Part shown: positions 1-10,985 of the stretch, in pieces
Position numbering within the stretch: the stretch's first letter is position 1
Layout of the letters: the number at the start of each line of letters is the position of its first letter
From: Climacium dendroides
Taxonomy: Eukaryota > Streptophyta > Bryopsida > Hypnales > Climaciaceae
Length of the DNA: 64,000 bases
Reading direction: 5' to 3'
NCBI GenBank assembly: GCA_950106755.1
Contig: OX467090.1
Span: 14,073,489 to 14,137,488, forward strand
The notes under the pieces: model-generated
The model's database searches: none
Told to the model about the DNA's origin: nothing
Seen by the model: the letters and a program-made list of their open reading frames with translations, nothing else
Translations under genes and position numbers: made by a program

Positions 1-560
1 ATTTGATGGATATTATTGGTAAATTCCATTCTTCTCATAATGGACTTGCAATATTTACACTCTTTTCTAATGATGCATTGCTTTTTTCTCTCCGTATAGA
101 ACAAAATCACCTATATTTAAAGAAAACTATGTATTTAGAACCTCTCATTTTCTTGGAAAACTCTCATTTTAATGAATATAGTGTTATGCGATGTTTTGTT
201 CAGAGTCTAGTAGTTACAATGTATGGTGAACGATTTAGTTTCTACCTCATTGGGAGTCACAGAGGGGTATTTGTTGCAGGTTTAGGGTTTCTAATTTGCA
301 AATTGTGCCTGAATTGCACTCTCGTATTAGACCCCTTGCTTGAGATTGTGAACACCAGAATTTGCTTCATATGAAGACATGTTTTGGATTACTCTAGATC
401 CTAAACCGAAATTCATTACCTTATATATGGATAAAGGTAGGAGTCTTCAACCTTGCCTCTTTGTTTTCAATGGGTTTGTTTTATTGGGTGAAATCTTCAA
501 ATTGTTAGAGGGATTGTAGTTTAGGGGTTGATAGCTGACAGTTATATTTTAGACTAAGAC
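1..560. other. No recognisable gene at the left edge
   Basis: One short open frame covers positions 3-374 but I recognise no family in it, and its composition is that of the AT-rich background. No RNA gene or repeat was identified. Confidence 0.4.
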
Positions 561-579
561 ATGCCATTCGAATTATGGA

Positions 580-885
580 ATGGCATCGTATGGCAATGAG
601 TCCACAACTGGAGACAGCAAGAGACTTCTTCTCCAGTTGAACACTCTGAAAGCAGACAAAGATCGTATAGCTAGGAAGTTAGAAATAGCTAAATTTTCTG
701 TGGAAGAGAGTCAAAGGAGGCCTGTGCAAGGAGAAGAAAGTTATCAAAATGCTGAGATTGATCTTTGGAAGACCAATTCGGATTTCAAACTTTTACAAAG
801 AGAGATGACTAACTTGGCACGTCACAGAGATGCGATTAAAGAGCAGATAGCTGCAATGAAGGCAGGCGGAGGAGTTTGTATGTAG
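580..885 (+). CDS. Hypothetical short coiled-coil protein
   Basis: This is an ATG-initiated frame of 101 residues. It is rich in Lys, Glu, Gln, Arg and Leu with heptad-like spacing (for example QLNTLKADKDRIARKLE near residues 20-36, and a second stretch near 66-92), so it would form one long helix or coiled coil. The composition is more protein-like than neighbouring frames. No named family was recognised and no splice junctions were obvious. It could be a real small gene, a fragment of a larger coiled-coil gene, or chance. It lies divergently from the broken SWIM gene. Confidence 0.3.
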   Translation: MASYGNESTTGDSKRLLLQLNTLKADKDRIARKLEIAKFSVEESQRRPVQGEESYQNAEIDLWKTNSDFKLLQREMTNLARHRDAIKEQIAAMKAGGGVCM

Positions 886-1079
886 CCACAAGTGAACCAA
901 TTCTTTATACCCAGATTCTAGAGGACAATACTCACTTTGAACTCCAGCCTTACTCCTTCTGCAATAAATCTTTCTCTGCTTTTGATATTGTAGTTGCTTC
1001 TTGCAACGTCGCTAGTACGTGAACGGTGAGCGGTGAGCAACAAGTTGTGAGCGGGGAGCATTGATTTAGAATGAAAAAA

Positions 1080-1262
1080 GATAAAGTTGCATGAAAATGG
1101 ATGAAAGTGGATGGAAAAAATGGATGAAAGTAGATGAAAATAGATGAAAGTAGATGGAAAAATAGATAAAAGTGGATGGAAAAAATGGATGAAAGGAGAT
1201 GGAAAAAATGGATGAAGGTGGATGCAAAAATAGAAGACAATGGATGAAAAGAGCAGATGAAA
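1080..1262. repeat. Purine-rich minisatellite built on GGATGAAAG/GGATGGAAAA
   Basis: About 180 bases consist of imperfect copies of short words such as tggatgaaagt, tagatgaaag and tggatggaaaaaa. The plus strand is almost free of C. Long open frames on the complementary strand here are a by-product of the repeat and are not called as genes. Just upstream (1020-1060) is a cluster of ggtgagc/gagcggggagc words. Confidence 0.75.
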
Positions 1263-1725
1263 AAGGTAAAAATTAGAATACATACCATTCAAAATTTTAA
1301 CTTCACTACTATAATGTCTATGACCGTGGAAGTAAATTGTCTTAAAACCAAAGAAATTTAGAGTTGAATTGAATTGCTTTTGTGCCATATAATAAATCTC
1401 AAATAGACCTATTACCATGGACATTTTTAGAATTGATGATTGTATAGACTTTGTTTCAAGTAGAAATGAGAGAATTTGAACCCTAAACTAAAAAATTAAA
1501 ATTAAAACACAATGGTTAGAAGAAAATGAAGGTACAAACACATGATATCAATGATGGAATATAATAAACCATAATGCAAAATATAGGTAGAAGGAAAACA
1601 ACAAAAATTACACAGTAATCTCAATGCTGAAAGTGAAATGGAAGTAGTGGCCCTTTTAGTCTCACTACATATACATTGATGAGTACAGAAGGTACAAAAG
1701 TTGATACTATTTTGCAATAAAAAAT

Positions 1726-2976
1726 CTAACTTAGAGCTAAATGATTTAATATCCCACTAAGAAGGATCTTGACTTCATTGAAACTGAAACTTGGGGCATG
1801 AATGAAAGAATCTATTGTTGACTCAAGGTTGCAAATGATCGTAAAATCAAAATAGAGATGCTTACAATTTGCCCATTGTCCTCGCTTGCCTAATGACTTT
1901 GTAGCCATTTCTTTAAAGTATGGACATGAACACTCTGGAAATGATGAAATAGTAAGCATATATTGCTCGATTTTAGGCTCCAATCCAGAGTCAAGGCAAA
2001 CAATGCAGCCAAATCCAGGGTGAAGAACCATTGTTACCCAACGAATGGATGCCTTCAGTGTAATTGCAAATGCACAATTATTCGCGTGTTTTACTGTTGG
2101 CGCCTTCGGGTTTCGACGAATGGTTTCCCTGACCGAATTTTTGGATGCTCATCTGGTATACATGGAATAGGATAAGCAGAGACCAAATCATTGAAAGTTG
2201 GAGGTAATACGCTTACTTTATGAATAGTAATAGTGTCATAATCAATTTTTTTCAAGACATTTCTACATCCCTTCAATGTACGCAATTTTCTTAAACAATC
2301 AATGACAGATGTAATGGATTTGTTGCTACTAGAGGGATTGACAAATACTAGTTCATAAGAACTTGGCAAGGTACTAGAACTGGGCAAAGTACTTGAGTTG
2401 GGCAAAGTACTAGAGCTGGGCAAAGTACTTGAGTTGGGCAAAGTACTAGAACTAGGCAAAGTACTTGAGTTTAACAAAGTACTTGAGGTTGGCAAAGTAC
2501 TACAGCTCGGCAAAGTTGACTCAGAACATCGAATCTTAGAGCTTTGCAGTTGCTTGAGAGAATTGTCATCAGAATCATCACTTAGAATGGTGACATCATT
2601 CAAACCAGGCTTTAATTTGACTCGTGTTGTCGGAATTGTTTCAAGAGAGGACGTAGAGGACTGACGAGGTGTAAAAACGCTCGTAGAAGTTACCATGATG
2701 GATTCACGCAATCCATATACCCTAAATTGACCAAGTTTCAGATGCCACAATCTACTAGCACCATCTGAAGCAGGGACTTGATCAATTGTGTGAGTAAGGT
2801 CTCCACTATGGTCATTAAACACCTCTTCATCAATGTAAAGTGACTCCTCGTTCAACTGGAACCTAAGACTTAATCGAAACGCAGAAACCATAGCAGATCT
2901 CTTTGCTTACTGGAAATGTTATTGGAACCCCTTCACCATTCGCCCTCACAATAGCCATCTCTGTAAAGTCTACCAT
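1726..2976 (-). pseudogene. SWIM zinc-finger protein gene, frameshifted
   Basis: Read on the minus strand, an ATG at 2976 opens a frame that contains an ITFPVSKEIC-like stretch. The coding sense then continues in another frame from about 2891 (VSAFRLSLRFQLNEESL) for 266 residues through a Ser/Thr-Leu-Pro repeat. The frame changes again near 2108-2110 and ends at 1726. The last part carries a SWIM-type zinc finger: CSCPYF, then a basic spacer, then NCKHLYF (CxC...CxH). SWIM domains bind DNA or protein and are common in MULE transposases and in FAR1-like or MEKK-linked plant proteins. The second frame change is repaired if one C has been lost from a short C run; the first needs one extra base explained. 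With no transposase core visible I cannot tell a domesticated gene from a transposon relic. Lesion or assembly error is undecided. Confidence 0.6.
2365..2514 (-). repeat. 18-bp in-frame minisatellite encoding STLPxS repeats
   Basis: About eight tandem copies of an 18-base unit (ggcaaagtacttgagttg and variants) lie in the coding frame of the SWIM gene. They alternate between two unit types, giving a partly 36-base higher-order period. On the minus strand each unit encodes six residues of type S-S/N-S-T-L-P, so copy-number change keeps the frame. The first, sixth and last copies are the most diverged. Confidence 0.85.
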
Positions 2977-3970
2977 TGTTTAAAGATTGAAGTCTCATGA
3001 AGATACCATTCTAGTTTACGTCCATAATGCACTTAGAAGAAATGAATTGAAAATAAAGAGATTGTGTTGGAAACAAATATGTAGTTAGCCAGTATAATGA
3101 TGAAGTAGTTTACAACAACTTTAGCGATAGTTAGGAAATTGTTTGAAAAATTATCAATGATGAACTCTGACAAGAGTAGAAGAAGTGACATTAATTATGA
3201 TCCCTTTAAAGAACCTCATTAGAGAAGAGAAGCACACTAAAAACACCTAATGGTGATATAGTAGACAATAAAGTATAATACCAAATTGATTAAGAATAGT
3301 ATAAACTTAAATAAGTTAGTTAGATTAGTAATGATCCAATTATGAAAATAAACATGTCTAATGTTAATTAATGTAATAATGAATATGAATTAAAAAATAA
3401 ATGAAATACAATATTTGTCAAGATTTTGGTTTGAAGTGGCCCACATTAGAAGTAGCCGTCATTTGTATGAAATAGGAACAAAGAATAAAAGGAAATACAA
3501 ACATTTATTCTTTAGTAGTAGGAGCGCCAAATCCACCTACAAGTTTATATTATAGTAGAAGATTGCATTTACAATAATAAATCCGTCAGATTTCATAATT
3601 TGAATAAGCTTTAGACTTGTACAATTGTCATTTACCGTTGCCCGAGAGTTTAAGCTCTTCTTGTCAGTACCTCTTGCTTACCATCTTTATAAGAGTTGTA
3701 GGACATCATTGTAATACTTTTTTGGTCTTGAAAGAGGGTTGAGTTTACAGTAGCTATGCATGAAATAGGTGTTTTTTATTCTTGTTGTGAAAGAAGATTA
3801 TAGATTTGTGAGAGATGAGAATAATGCAGCTTTGTCAATTTCTGAAGGCTAAGAAAGGTATTGAAATTAGACTTAATGTTTATTTGAACAGTTTCTACAG
3901 TTAGTAAGGTTGAATGATAGATAGTTTGGAGGTGATAGACAATAGTAATGTGATGCTTGTTGTTTCGGGA
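2977..3970. other. AT-rich intergenic DNA
   Basis: No open frame of note, no repeat array and no RNA gene was recognised between the SWIM gene and the next coding candidate. Confidence 0.4.
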
Positions 3971-3989
3971 TGTATGTGTGGTAGATTAG

Positions 3990-4364
3990 ATGCTTGAAGA
4001 AATCAACATCCTTAAGTCTCAGATTGCAAGTAGGTTGATAAAAAGGAAGAGAAAAAGACGTAAACTATATTACACAACTCCAAAGGAAAGATCAAGAGCT
4101 AAGATGAGAGGGGCCAAAATTTTAGGTAGAGGAGAGCATAGCTATGGTGAGACGTGTAAAGCACTCCATTTTGATGACGAAGAAGTGACTGACATTGTTG
4201 GTGACGGTTATTCATGTCTTGATAAGATTATTGAAGAACCATTACCTATGGTTGAAAGAGATGAGGACGCCATAGATGGCGAAGAAGATGATCAGAGTAA
4301 GGACAAGATCGAGGACGAGAGTGACGATGATAGCGAAGAACTTGCCCAAAGTAGACAAGATTTG
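3990..4364 (+). CDS. Hypothetical coding exon, basic N-terminal and acidic C-terminal half
   Basis: The frame starts with ATG and runs 125 codons to a strong splice donor (gatttg|gtaagt) at 4364/4365, in phase 0. Residues about 17-30 are very basic (LIKRKRKRRKLYY), like a nuclear localisation signal. Residues about 85-120 are mostly Asp and Glu. The family is unknown to me and no matching downstream exon could be fixed. It may be an upstream exon of the ParB-methyltransferase gene that follows on the same strand, or an independent gene. Confidence 0.4.
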
Positions 4365-5029
4365 GTAAGTATATTATATTATTTGATGTTTTAAATAAGA
4401 TGTAGTGAGAATTTGTTTAGAAGAACACTTGTTAAATACCTATTTACTGGTTAATTACATAACGAAGCTAGTAGATGCTTGAAAGTGTAGAAGAGTAGAC
4501 ACCAAAATGATTAGGTGGTTCGTTGAATTAGTATGAATTTTTTTGGTAAAGCTGCATTTGCTAGTGAAGACCTTCTCGTGTATTTACAGAAGACGATTCC
4601 AACGGTATATGGCACATAAGAAACGGATAGTTATTGAATGTTTTACGGCCTAAAAACGTTTTCAGCATATTGGAGCCTGGTCTGAAATCTTCAGAATCAG
4701 AAGATTTTTAGGCAAATCTTGCCCGTGGACTTTTTTGTGAACTTTGAGGATTTCTATAAAATCAGTGGTGAGTCTAAAAATTCTAGAAAAAATTGGAATT
4801 AACTGTAAGGTTATAATCTATGTATGAAAAAAATTTTGAACAAAATTACTCAAAATCATATATGCTATTCAAGATAAAGCACTGGCCTAAATCTACCAGT
4901 TTTATAATCCTTTTTTTCTTTTTTTAGGCCAGCATTGCAAACCAGTCCAACTGCGAGTCGAAGTTGCTTAGGGTTTGGCACAAAAAGGTGAGTGCTCGTT
5001 GATGAGGCGTTATTGTTGGGACTGATTGC
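4365..5029. other. Unassigned sequence
   Basis: Possible intron or intergenic DNA between two coding candidates on the plus strand. No gene, RNA or repeat was recognised. Confidence 0.35.
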
Positions 5030-5116
5030 ATGCTGCAGATGGAGGAGGGAGAGTTTGTAGTACATTCGGGGATGGCTTCGCGTGGAACGCAAGAAGACAT
5101 TCAACCAAACATTGAG
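5030..5116 (+). other. Candidate first coding exon of the ParB-methyltransferase gene
   Basis: A frame MLQMEEGEFVVHSGMASRG... ends at gag|gtt (5116/5117) in phase 0. The next exon candidate starts after ctcag at 6055, also in phase 0, and both are acidic, so joining them is reasonable. The donor gttcgt is weak and there is no family match. The link is inference. Confidence 0.3.
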
Positions 5117-5212
5117 GTTCGTTCTTCACTTTTTGGGTTCTGTCATTTTTTGTTAGGAGTTTTGTGCATTTTCTGGAGGGCAACAATTTCAGAACCTGTA
5201 GTTTCAAGGAGT

Positions 5213-5561
5213 CCTCATTGACGAGGATACCCCAAATTGCACCCGCTCGAATCAATAGTGTGACGATTGTTGTTTAGTTTACAACCATTTTGGGAATCCT
5301 CATTGACGAGGATACCCAAAACTGCGCCTACTTTAATCAAGAGTTTAACGATCGTTGTTTAGTTTACAACCATTTCAGGAATCCTCGTTGACGAAGATAC
5401 CCAAAACTGCGCCTACTTTAATCAAGAATTCTATAATTGTGGGTTTGTTTACAACCATTTTGGGAATCCTCGTTGACGAGGAAACATAAAATTGCACATT
5501 CTCTGCTTAAATCGTTAGGTCGAATTAGCACAACCATTTCAGGGAGTCCTCGTTGACGAGG
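5213..5561. repeat. Array of about 85-bp tandem repeats, each with a small hairpin
   Basis: Five copies of the word cctcgttgacgagg, or one-base variants, start at 5213, 5298, 5383, 5468 and 5548 (spacing 85, 85, 85, 80). An isolated sixth copy is at 5704. The word is a near-palindrome with 6-base arms (CCTCGT/ACGAGG) and a 2-base loop. The intervening sequence is also shared, especially ggatacccaaaactgcgcc and agtttacaaccatttt. It therefore is a tandem satellite, not a CRISPR-like array. If the candidate first exon is correct, the array lies in the first intron. Confidence 0.85.
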
Positions 5562-7265
5562 ACACCCAAAACAACTTCTAATCTAATTAAAAATGCTAAG
5601 ATTCTTCGATTGTTTTTAACATAATTATTTTGAAGGACAATATTTATACCTTCTTTGAACCAATGCCAATATTTTGGTTTGAACTGTACTCACCTCATAT
5701 AGTCCTCGTTGATGAGGTTGTCCATAACTTGTACTACTTTAAGCTGTACTTTGAGAAAAGATGTCATTTCATGATTTCCTTGTAGCTTCTTTAGTTTTCT
5801 AAGAAAATGAGTTTTTAGCTAATTTGAGCTGTTTACTTCAATTCAAACGAAACTCAATATGCATTGTGCAAATTTTTTAGAGCTTTGAGATGATTTAGGA
5901 ATTCAGTTGTCAAAATTGTTATATTTGTGTTGTCTTACTTGTATACTACGGTGGTGTAAACAAGGATCAAGAATGAGTTCATTTTCCTTTCATCTTCATT
6001 TACATATAATAGAACACTTATGCCAAGTTTTTTTCAATGATTTGAACTACTCAGATGAATGAAGAAGGGGAAACTGAAATCACATATGTCGAGGAGGAAG
6101 AAGGTGAGAACAACAATGATGGTGAGAGGGTTGTTATAGGAGAAATGGGAAAAGTTGTACCTCCAATTGTTGAGGTAAATGAAATTTCAACATGTTCTCA
6201 ACTTTATGTCTTTTCCATTACTTTGTGTATGTACAATTATTCAAAGGAAGAAGTTTTAAATGTAAATCACTCACTTTACAACCTTACCTTAAACTTCTCT
6301 AATGCTATTTTATCTATCATTCTTTTGAAGGTTGCATCTATAGATCTTCAATCTGAAGATGATGAACCAAGACGTGAATGTCCACCTGATGTAACAAGTG
6401 TATTGGAGAATGAGCAACTCCACCGCAAACAGCTAAAGGTGGGCACTACAGAACTCATCAACACATTGCGTATCCAACCAGTTTCTAAGTCACGCCTGCA
6501 GATACCTCTTTGTCAAATGATTGTTATGGACGAGGTTCGACCGGTTGGTGAAATGGATGTTCAAAGATTGGAAAGTGAGTTCATGAATGGCTATCGAAAT
6601 GGTAATCGGGTTCTATACATATCACCATACAACAATTTCGAAAAAACTATGGACGTGACTAAAGAAGAAATTGCAAGGTGGAGTCCTCATTGGCAACATG
6701 TGAATGAGGAGTTTGAAAAAGAGTTGAGGGCAGATGAAGACCTTGCCCAATTGAGAGGCAAGATGTTTTATATTTGGGATGGAAATCATCGTGTCTCAGC
6801 ATGGATGCGACACATCACCAACTATCATCCTACAAAACTTAATTGGCACAAACGAGTCCATTGCATCATACTTGATCCAAGAGGTCAAGTGGCAAACTTG
6901 CTAAATGTAATGAGTGATGTTAACTGGTATGTTTCTTGTTCTATTTACATTGGATCAAAATATGAATTCATTGCCATGAAATTTGATTTCATTCTCATGC
7001 AAATGCATTGTGTAATGTGTAGGTCTACTGAGCATGATCATGTGAAGAGTACAATTCCAGCTCGATTGCGGCGAATTAGAAATTTTGGAGTTCTACCTCT
7101 TGATGATTCAAGGACCTTATCTCTCTTGAAGAATACCAATACTGTGAAAAGGTGAAGACAATGAGACCGAGTTGGTTTTCTTTGACGGTCAATGTCTTCA
7201 TCTCCTTCTTGTATAAGGTACAACCATCTTTCCAATTTATTTTTCTTGCAACATTTATATGTCAA

Positions 7266-7912
7266 TTTTGTAATTCCTTTGACAATCCTTTGGCATTGTA
7301 ATTTCTGTGATTTTTTGGACATTGTAATTTCTGTGATTTTTTGGACATTGTAATTTTTGTGATGTTTTGGACATTGTAATTTTTGTGATGTTTTGGACAT
7401 TGTAATTTCTGTGATGTCTTTCACATTGTAATTTTTGAAATTTCCTTTGACATTGTAAGGTTCAATTTGTGGGTAGTTTGTAGGAAGTTATAGAAAGAAT
7501 ACTTTCAAATAAACTTTGAAGTCCTTCATTTTTGTGATTTCTTTGACATTGTGATTTCTGAAATTTCTATACTTCCCTTGACATTGTGATTTCTGAAATT
7601 TCTGTAGTTCCCTTGACATTATGATTTTTGAAATTCCTATAGTTCCTTTGACATTGTGATTTCTGAAATTTCTGTAGTTCCCTTGACATTGTAATTCCTG
7701 AAATTTTCTTTGACATTCTAAGTTTTAGTTTATAGGAAGTTATAAAAAGTCTACTCTACCATAAACTTTGAAGTCCTCTATTTATGTGATTTCTTTGACA
7801 TTGTAATTTCTGAAATTTTTCTTATTCCCTGAACATTGTCATTTCTGTGATTTCTTTTCATATTGTAATTTTTGAAATTTCCTTTGACATTGTAATTTCT
7901 GTGATTTTCAAT
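7266..7912. repeat. Intronic minisatellite (cctttgacattgtaatttctgaaattt units)
   Basis: The intron between 7217 and 7918 is filled with copies of a roughly 28-37 base unit centred on tttgacattgtaatttctg(a/t)(a/g)att. These are interrupted by a longer recurring block (aggaagttatagaaag... aaactttgaagtccttcattt) near 7475-7530 and 7733-7785. Short frames on the minus strand (repeats of EITMSK/NYNV) are products of the repeat. Confidence 0.85.
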
Positions 7913-10102
7913 TGCAGCGGGAGATTGCAGTGGCCGCCGATGAAGCAGCTCGAGAGTACACGATGCGGACACCACTCCAAGAGAGGACTGCTCCAGGCAT
8001 TTGGGAAGCAATGAAGAATGCCTCAGACAAGTTTGTCAAGGCCGTTCATGCTAAAGACTTTGACAAATACCTAGCGGTGGCAAATCCAAAGAACGGAAAT
8101 GATTTTCTCAAAGAGGTATGAGTTCATTTCTACTCCATTTGAACTTGTAATATCTAAATTTATCTATATATATATTGCTTCATTTCAATCTAACGCAAAT
8201 GTTTTTGTGTGCTCAGATTGATCGACACTTCAGTGAAAATCCAAATCCTGAAATGACGATTGAAAAGCTTCAAAAAATTGCCACCGTTAACATTGAAGCA
8301 AAACACAAGGCACAGTGGTTAAGATGGTGGAATGCATCGTTGACAGTTTGACAATCTTATTGCTTTCCAGGGTCCAAGGATAAGGACCTCTTTTGGGATT
8401 TTTGGATCAACAAAGCATCTTTTTAAGCTGAGGTATTGTATTGTGATCAAAAATCATTTTTTTCTTTGCATTTATTATGAATTCATTTTATTGTATTTTT
8501 AACATTCTTCATTTCATTTTAATAGATGGAGGAGGTAGTTGTTAAGATGGTTACAAATATTTGCAAAGATGAAAACATTGTCGTAAATTGGACCATACAA
8601 GGAGTTCAAAAGCCCTCTGATTATATTGAGAGTTGGCACATTTTGCTTTGGGACAAAGCATTTATCCCGTTCTTTGGAAACAAAGATTTGAAACTCTATA
8701 CAAAGAAGTCTATATTTAAAGAGTTCCCTGGAATTGAGAGCGCAGTGAGACGTATTGTATACAGGTACTACCATACTATAGCACTTGTCTACTTGCTTTA
8801 ATATTTTATTATGTAGATTTTATTGTTTCTTATTTTTTGGATTCCTATTTGTTACCTTTACTTCTAGAAGTTGATGATGCTTTGTTTGTTCTTATTGTTT
8901 TTTATTTCATGAATTACTTGCCGATTATGACATTTGTCTCCTTGACTTCAAGTATTTCATGCGGGTTCTACTTGCCAAAAATGCAATTTCAGCAAAAACC
9001 GTACCACCCTTTTTCCTTTCTTGGTTGCAAAAAGACTCTGATCTTTACATGTTCACATTTGAGCAATTGAAGAAGTTCAATGCTACACATTTGGAAGCGG
9101 GAGGGTGGTACCTTGATTGTCATCGAAATTACACCCCTGACTCAGAGGTTGCAGAGAGGACAACTCTTGATGGTGGATAGCTTGCTCTTCTTGACCCTGA
9201 CGATGCAGAAGAAGTCAATCAACCACAAGAGAAGGCACCAAAGAAAAAGTGGCTTACGAAGAAGGAGAAGGAAGAGATGGAGAGGGTGGCTAAAGAGAAG
9301 GCGGAGAAAGAAGAAGCCGAAAGAAAGAAGTCTCAAGCAAATGAGCTTCTAGCCTTGCCTTCACATAGTCATGAGACTACCACCATGTCAGACCAAGGCC
9401 ATGATGATGGCCTTGCACCTGCTGCTTCAAATTCCTCTTTATCGAATGTTGTTTATGCTACTGGTAACCGAATTCGAAAGAAGAAAGGATTCATGTTTCC
9501 TTCAACCAGCTCTTCAATGATAGAGCCTAAGGACTCCCTTCATGTCTTTGTAGAGTGTACTTCTCTCTGCATTCTCTTGAATAGTTTACAAGAGCCCACT
9601 GGCCCTGATCCTCGATGGATAAGGTTGTATGATACTATAGCTAAGGTATTGTATTCTCAACTTAATTCCAACATTTCTTCTTTTATGCCATTAATTTAAA
9701 GGTTTTAATTTTAACTTTACATGTATGAAATGTGCAGATTAGTGCTACTCGCAATCGTACTGTCACATCCAATTTTTGCAAGGAATACAGGCATACAGAC
9801 ATACAGGGCTTGATTTGATCATTGTAGACATTCTAGAGAATCTATCTGTTCCAAGTATTTCAACTTCAATTCCAGAGTGGAACATGCGCAAAGAGAACTA
9901 CGTTGAGACTCTTTTTGAGATGGCTGATATATATTTGCATGATGACGGTGCCCTCCTACTCATACATTGTGATGATTGGAGATTGCTAAAAGAAATTGAT
10001 GAGTTGGCTGACCAGTATGACATGAAGTTGGCCAAAGATTGGTGGGAAATCAATGAGCTACATCTTGCATCTGCATGGGACCCATCACTAATGGTAAATG
10101 AA

Positions 10103-10985
10103 AAAGTTTCTGTGGTTCCTTTGACATTGTGATTTTTGAAATTTTTGTAATTCCCTTAACATTGCAATTTCTATGATTTCTTTGACATTGTGATTTCTGA
10201 AATTTTTGCAATTCCCTTGACATCATAATTTCTGAAATTTCTGAAATTCCCTTGACATCATAATTTTTGTAATTTCTTTGACATTGTGATTTCTGAAATT
10301 TCCTTTGACATTGTACATTTTAGTTTGTAGGAAGTTACAAAAAGTCTATCCTAAAACAAATTTTGAAGTCCTTCATTTTTGTGATTTCTTTAACATTGTG
10401 ATTTCTGAAATTTTTCTAATTCCTTTAATATTGTAATATCTGTGATTTCTTGGACATTGTAATATCTGTGATTTCTTGGATATTGTAATTTCTTTCATTT
10501 CCTTTGACATTGTAATTCTTGAAATTTCCTTTGAAATTGTAAGTTTTAGTTTGTGGAAAGTTTGTAGGAAGTTATAGAAAATCTATCCTAAAACAAATTT
10601 TGAAGTCCTTCATTTTTGTGATTTCTTTGACATTGTGATCTCTGAAATTTTTGTAATTCTCATGATATTGTAATTTCAGTGATGTCTTTCACATTGTAAT
10701 TTCTGAAATTTCCTTTGGCATTGTAAGTTTTAGTTTGTGGGTAGTTTTTAGGAAGTTTGTTAAAGTCTACTCTAAAATAAACATTAAAGTCCTTCATTTT
10801 TGTGATTTCTTTAACATTGTAATTTCTGAAATTTCTGTAGTTCCCTTGACATTGTGATTTTTGAAATTTCTGTTGTTCCCTTGACATTATGATTTCTGAA
10901 ATTCCTATAGTTCCCTTGACATTGCAATTTCTGAAATTTTTGTAGTTCCCTTGACATTGTAATTTCTGAGATACAATTCTTTTTA
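10103..10985. repeat. Second intronic minisatellite of the same family
   Basis: The intron 10094-11010 of the same gene carries the same tttgacattgtaatttctgaaattt unit. It also carries the same longer block (taggaagttacaaaaagtct ... gaagtccttcatttttgtg), here near 10325, 10568 and 10748. Two introns of one gene thus share a higher-order array. Confidence 0.85.

Noticed and set aside
918..1424. Overlapping long frames on the minus strand rich in Phe, Ser, His and Ile
   Set aside because: They are translations of the GGATGAAAG minisatellite, open in more than one frame, and have no protein-like composition.
5213..5717. CRISPR-like array
   Set aside because: Regularly spaced palindromic words, but the intervening sequences are also conserved and the context is a plant nuclear gene. 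It is a tandem satellite.
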